From SZUA-254 sp031379665 (lineage in GTDB: Bacteria; Bacteroidota; Ignavibacteria; UBA10030; SZUA-254), in contig JANNFI010000080.1 in the NCBI GenBank assembly GCA_031379665.1, positions 1-64,000 on the forward strand: DNA of 64,000 nucleotides. The letters run 5' to 3'. Within the stretch, counting starts at the first letter, position 1. Each line of letters opens with the position of its first letter. The translations under genes were made by a program, and so were the position numbers. The notes beneath the pieces are model-generated. The model did not search any database, had not been told where the DNA came from, and was given only the letters and a program-made list of their open reading frames with translations. This document shows, piece after piece, positions 60,668-64,000 of this stretch.

Positions 60668-62363
60668 CGTGCACCCTGAACCTCAACTCGATGGTCGTGC
60701 CGGCGCCCGGGACGCTCGAGGCCCGGACGCTCCCGCCGTGCCGTTCCATCACGAGCCGGACGTAGCTGAGGCCGATGCCGAAACCCTTCACGTCGTGGAG
60801 GTTGTTGGTCGGGACGCGGTAATATTTCTCGAAGATGTTGGGGAGGTGCTCCGCTGCGATCCCGATCCCGCGATCGGAGACCGAGAGGACAACCCAGCCT
60901 TCGGTGTTATACGTCGAGACTCGTACCTCGGGCGCCGTGGGTGAGTATTTTTCCGCGTTGTCCAGGACGCTGCTCACGACGTTCTCGATGTGCACCGCGT
61001 CGCCCCGGACGGTGTGCGAGCCGGCGCGGAAGTCTGTCACCACCGCGCCCCCGTTCTCCTTTACCCTGAGGGCCGAGTTGGCCGCCGCTCGCGAGGCGAT
61101 CTCGTGAAGATCAACCGGCTCGTTCCTGAATTCGAACTCCCCCTCCTCGAGCGCCGCCATCTCGAGGATCCGGTCCACCTGCGACTTCATCCGTTTCTGT
61201 TCGTCGGCGATGATCGTGCCGTACATTTCGACCTTCGACCGGTCTTCGGCGACGTCGGGCCTCGCGAGCGCCTCGGTCGAGAGCGCGATCGTCGAGAGTG
61301 GCGTCTTGAACTCGTGAGTCATATTGTTGATGAAGTCTGTTAGTCGTCCGGCGAATTCCCGCTGCCGACGGAGCGTGCGGATCGCGTACCGGAAGCAGGC
61401 GCCGATGATGAGCACGAACATCAGGTTCAGCACGAGCTCGGGCAGGATCGACTGCACAAGGTACGACCGATAGCCGGGGAACCAGAGGAGCAACTCGCCT
61501 GGCTTGCCGGAAAGTCCCGCCGGGAAGAGAAGCGCGGTGTAAGCTGCTGCCGGAACGGCCGCGCCCGAATCCATACGCGCCATCACCACCGAATCCCCCT
61601 CGAGGTCCCGGACGGCATACTCGTACGGGAGCGTGATCCCGTTGGCGGAGAGTCCTTCGGAAATCGCGGAGTCGAGCAAGCCCGGGCGGAGTCTCTCCGA
61701 CAGATCGGCGAGCCGGCCGGCGGTGACCGTTTCGGCGACCCTCCCGATGATTTTCGCGGTGCGGGTTTCCTCGTTGGTGTGGAGGCCGTGCCAACCCCCC
61801 GCCCCTCCGTCCCACCTGATGGTGGAAGTAGAACTGTCTGCCCTGATCTGGATGAAACTCACTCCGGTCTTGAGTCTGTTCGACGGAAGGTTCAGCTCGT
61901 AGCTGCCGCTTTCTTTTCTTTCGTCGAGGATCGTCGTGTCGAGCCGGCCGAGTTCGTCGAACACACGGATCGAAACGTTCTGCGGACCGTCGATGCGATA
62001 GGTCAGGCGGTCGCCGCGCACCTGGGCCGAGAGCGTGCCCGATTCGGATGTCATCACCGAGACGAAGACCATCGAATCGGGGGGCCCCGCACCGGGGAGC
62101 CGGCTTCGCTGCTTGAACCGGACGACGAACGGCCCGGTCGAGTCTGTCGAGTCGGTCGACGCAGTGAAAAGCCGGTCCCGTACATCGACCTCCTCGACGC
62201 GCTCGGAGGCGGCGTTGAGCGCAGCGAGCGCGTTGCGGTTGAACGATTCCTCCTTGAGTTCGACGTTGTTCCTCAGGAGCCGGTACTGCAGGTAGAGGAT
62301 GCCCAGGAGCGCGATCGCCATCAGGCCGATCAGGATGCGGACGGTATTCCGGGAAAGTTCCAC
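60657..62363 (-). CDS. Sensor histidine kinase
   Basis: A 568-aa kinase from a GTG at 62363. It has TM1 at residues 9-27, a ~280-residue periplasmic sensor region, TM2 at 306-326, and the phospho-acceptor His350 in NNMTHEFKTPLSTIAL. An ATPase domain with an N-box region (VVSSVLDNAEKYS), DRGIGIA and GFGIGLSYVRLV follows. The sensor region has no recognised domain. A longer frame to 62489 runs through the operator-like repeats and is unlikely to be coding. It is transcribed with the response regulator, divergent from the PDZ gene. Confidence 0.9.
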   Translation of the reverse strand: MELSRNTVRILIGLMAIALLGILYLQYRLLRNNVELKEESFNRNALAALNAASERVEEVDVRDRLFTASTDSTDSTGPFVVRFKQRSRLPGAGPPDSMVFVSVMTSESGTLSAQVRGDRLTYRIDGPQNVSIRVFDELGRLDTTILDERKESGSYELNLPSNRLKTGVSFIQIRADSSTSTIRWDGGAGGWHGLHTNEETRTAKIIGRVAETVTAGRLADLSERLRPGLLDSAISEGLSANGITLPYEYAVRDLEGDSVVMARMDSGAAVPAAAYTALLFPAGLSGKPGELLLWFPGYRSYLVQSILPELVLNLMFVLIIGACFRYAIRTLRRQREFAGRLTDFINNMTHEFKTPLSTIALSTEALARPDVAEDRSKVEMYGTIIADEQKRMKSQVDRILEMAALEEGEFEFRNEPVDLHEIASRAAANSALRVKENGGAVVTDFRAGSHTVRGDAVHIENVVSSVLDNAEKYSPTAPEVRVSTYNTEGWVVLSVSDRGIGIAAEHLPNIFEKYYRVPTNNLHDVKGFGIGLSYVRLVMERHGGSVRASSVPGAGTTIELRFRVHDGR

Positions 62364-62403
62364 AGTTGAATATACGAAAGCCCCGGGCAGGGTTCCAAGG
62401 CCG

Positions 62404-62439
62404 TTAACATTCCTTAACACTTGGTAACACCATTTAACT
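62404..62439. promoter_or_regulatory. Four TTAACA-like boxes at 10-bp spacing (putative operator)
   Basis: TTAACA (62404), TTAACA (62414), GTAACA (62424) and TTAACT (62434) start exactly 10 bp apart, so all face one side of the helix. Direct repeats at about one turn are the usual OmpR/PhoB-family layout. The array sits between the kinase gene start and the divergent PDZ gene. Confidence 0.65.
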
Positions 62440-62509
62440 AGGCGGATCGAATCTTTTTCGCAATGTTGTACGCATACTCTCCGGGACACACATCAGAAAG
62501 GAATCAGGA

Positions 62510-63253
62510 ATGAACAAACCCAGGATCCCCCTCGCCGCGTCCATCTTCGCCTGCCTCGTTCTCCTCGTCTGCGAGGCCGCTCAAGCCCTCACGCACGACG
62601 AGTCGCCCCAGCAGAAGAAAATGAAGACGATGCAGTTCGACGCCGACAAGGCAGTGATGATCGACGAGGTCGGGATGGTCGTCGTCGAGAAGGAAGGCAA
62701 ACTCATGGTCGAACACATCGGACCGAAGGAAGCCCGCCCGAAGGAAACTGCCGACCTCGACGTCGTCGCGGGCGACGAGGTGGGGATGGCGGCCGGGAAG
62801 AAGGTCGCGACGGTCGCGGCCCTGAGGGCGGCGTACGATTCCACAAAACCTGGCGAGGAATTCAAGCTGGGGCTCCGCCGTGACGGGAAGGCGTTCATCG
62901 TGTCCTTCAAGCGGATGGACCAGAAAGACCTGCCAACGATGATGGTGATCAAACGCGACGGACCGGACAACCCGAACCAGGACGTCCGCCCAGCCCTGGG
63001 CGTCGTCATCGAGCAGAAGGAGGGGAAGGTCGTCATCGTGGACACCTTTCCGAACGCCCCGAAGGAGATGCTGAAGGGCGACGTGGTCAAATCGATCAAC
63101 GGCACTGCCGTGAAGGACCTGAAGGGCTTCTCCGGCGTCTTCGATAACGTCGATGTGGGCGCTGACGTGAAGTTCGAGCTCCGCCGTGCCGGCAAAACAG
63201 TCACGGTGTCGATAAAACGGCCGAAGCCGCAGGGACAGGTCATCGTTAAATGA
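62510..63253 (+). CDS. Exported protein with two PDZ domains
   Basis: A 247-aa protein with a signal peptide ending AAQA (about residue 26), then two PDZ-like segments. The first, residues ~75-135, is partial (VVAGDEVGMAAGKKVATVAALRAAY...GEEFKLGLRRDGK). The second, ~155-240, is complete (RPALGVVIEQKEGKVVIVDTFPNAPKEMLKGDVVKSINGTAV). No protease domain is present. PDZ domains bind C-terminal peptides, so a periplasmic scaffold or stress-sensor role is possible. It faces the iterated operator boxes and is probably a target of the adjacent two-component system. Its stop overlaps the next gene by 4 nt. Confidence 0.82.
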   Translation: MNKPRIPLAASIFACLVLLVCEAAQALTHDESPQQKKMKTMQFDADKAVMIDEVGMVVVEKEGKLMVEHIGPKEARPKETADLDVVAGDEVGMAAGKKVATVAALRAAYDSTKPGEEFKLGLRRDGKAFIVSFKRMDQKDLPTMMVIKRDGPDNPNQDVRPALGVVIEQKEGKVVIVDTFPNAPKEMLKGDVVKSINGTAVKDLKGFSGVFDNVDVGADVKFELRRAGKTVTVSIKRPKPQGQVIVK

Positions 63254-64000
63254 GAACCTCACGCATCATCCGGAGGGTCGCGGTCCTCCTCATCCTGGCT
63301 GCGTTCCTCCCGACAGGCGAATCGGTCGCGCAGTACAACAGCTTCAACCAGCGCGACGACAAGTACCGGCTCCTCGGACTGAAGCGGTCGAAGGAGTACT
63401 TCGAAGTGACCCGGAAGGAGTTCGACCGTCAGAAGGGCCTCTTCGAGAAGGGGCTGATCTCCGATGCGGAGCTGGACCGCTTCAGAAATTCGCTCGCCGA
63501 CGCGGAGGTCAACTACCAGCAGTCGCTCCTCTCGGTTCTCTTCGAACAGCAGTACGTCTCGGTCGAAAAAGCCGTAAAGTACCAGGCGGCCGACGGCTCG
63601 AAACACGTGAAGCTGACGGTGTCGAACGCCTCGGGGGGCAGCGAGGAGTTCCGCAAGCTCCTGGGGATCGACGACCAGCTCTTCCGAAGCCTTCAACCCG
63701 ACGTCATTCAGAGCGTCTATATTTCACTCTACAATAACGACGGGGCGATCATTTCCCAGCCGTACGAGTTCAAGGTGGAGGAGCTTCGCGCCGGGTCGCC
63801 GAAGGTGGTGGACTTCGCCCTCTTGCAGGAACTCGATGCGCTCACCGTGAACATCATCTACGGCAACGGATCCACCAGGACCCTGAAGATCCTCCTCCAG
63901 AAAGATAACACCGTCAACAAGGTGGTGGTGCAGTCGCAGCAGTTCTCGCAGGAGGCGGAGCTCGGCCGGACGGCCTCCTACGGGCTTACGCTCGAACTCT
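63250..64000 (+). CDS. Exported protein of unknown function (C-terminus cut by window edge)
   Basis: Starting at the ATG overlapping the PDZ gene stop by 4 nt, 250 codons remain open to the window end. A signal peptide ends at VAQ (about residue 27), followed by a helical hairpin-like segment (DKYRLLGLKRSKEYFEVTRKEFDRQKGLFEKGLISDAELDRFRN, split here by position 38-80) resembling coiled hairpins of adaptor proteins. The later beta-rich part could be a NEW3/Ig-like fold. No firm family. Co-transcription with the PDZ protein is likely. Confidence 0.7.
   Translation, partial: MRTSRIIRRVAVLLILAAFLPTGESVAQYNSFNQRDDKYRLLGLKRSKEYFEVTRKEFDRQKGLFEKGLISDAELDRFRNSLADAEVNYQQSLLSVLFEQQYVSVEKAVKYQAADGSKHVKLTVSNASGGSEEFRKLLGIDDQLFRSLQPDVIQSVYISLYNNDGAIISQPYEFKVEELRAGSPKVVDFALLQELDALTVNIIYGNGSTRTLKILLQKDNTVNKVVVQSQQFSQEAELGRTASYGLTLEL

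Noticed and set aside
62364..62489. A longer histidine kinase starting at 62489
   Set aside because: The extension would read through the 10-bp operator-like repeats and has Cys/Trp-rich non-conserved sequence. The membrane segment begins just after GTG 62363.

Overview
The window is high-GC DNA with densely packed genes, and the gene content points to the FCB group (Bacteroidota/Ignavibacteriota-like). The evidence is: the N-terminal part of a PorU-type type IX secretion (T9SS) sortase at the left edge; several secreted proteins ending in PNPFNP-type T9SS sorting domains with basic C-termini; a TonB-dependent receptor; a one-domain glycogen-synthase-like protein next to a lipoprotein gene; and ceramide-synthesis genes. 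I cannot place it to genus. Neighbouring genes very often overlap by 1 or 4 nt, implying translational coupling. I saw no tRNA, rRNA, CRISPR array, transposase or phage gene.

Layout. 1-1305: partial porU on the minus strand. 1648-9129: a plus-strand run encoding a glycogen-synthase-like protein, a GmhB-like phosphatase, a lipoprotein, an outer-membrane protein, RpiB, GlyA, TatC and a polyprenyl diphosphate synthase. 9132-15480: a universal stress protein, IlvE and a probable bacterial ceramide cluster (GNAT-type ceramide synthase, serine palmitoyltransferase, divergent CerR-like reductase), then a phosphofructokinase with pyrophosphate-type active-site residues. 15495-22431: a TonB receptor, membrane-fusion protein and RND transporter operon. 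22485-31529: a tandemly duplicated, GC-poorer cassette. Each copy encodes a membrane-anchored thioredoxin-like protein, a small secreted peptide with eight cysteines, and a 14-unit Ycf48-like beta-propeller with a T9SS tail. The two copies are bounded by three 120-bp copies of the 3' end of a sigma-54 activator gene. 31578-35139: further T9SS clients, a methyltransferase and small exported proteins.

35255-57164: a ~22-kb, 12-gene minus-strand operon for degrading complex glycans, probably N-glycans. In transcription order it encodes a GHMP sugar kinase, sugar nucleotidyltransferase, GH20 hexosaminidase, PNGase F-like amidase, GH29 fucosidase, GH38 mannosidase, GH35 galactosidase, an alkaline-phosphatase-superfamily phosphodiesterase, GH27 alpha-galactosidase, AraF-like binding protein, AraH-like permease and a NagB/PIG-L fusion. 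A simple reading is that PNGase F releases glycans, the exo-glycosidases trim them, and the ABC transporter and kinase handle the sugars. 57432-64000: a coiled-coil lipoprotein with a strong terminator, a metallopeptidase-like lipoprotein, a 1-Cys peroxiredoxin, an OmpR-type two-component system divergent from a PDZ protein, and a final truncated gene. Four TTAACA-type boxes at exact 10-bp spacing lie between the last two divergent units.

The strongest candidate for an undescribed system is the duplicated redoxin/Cys-rich peptide/beta-propeller cassette. The ceramide cluster and the PNGase F operon are the strongest pathway-level observations.
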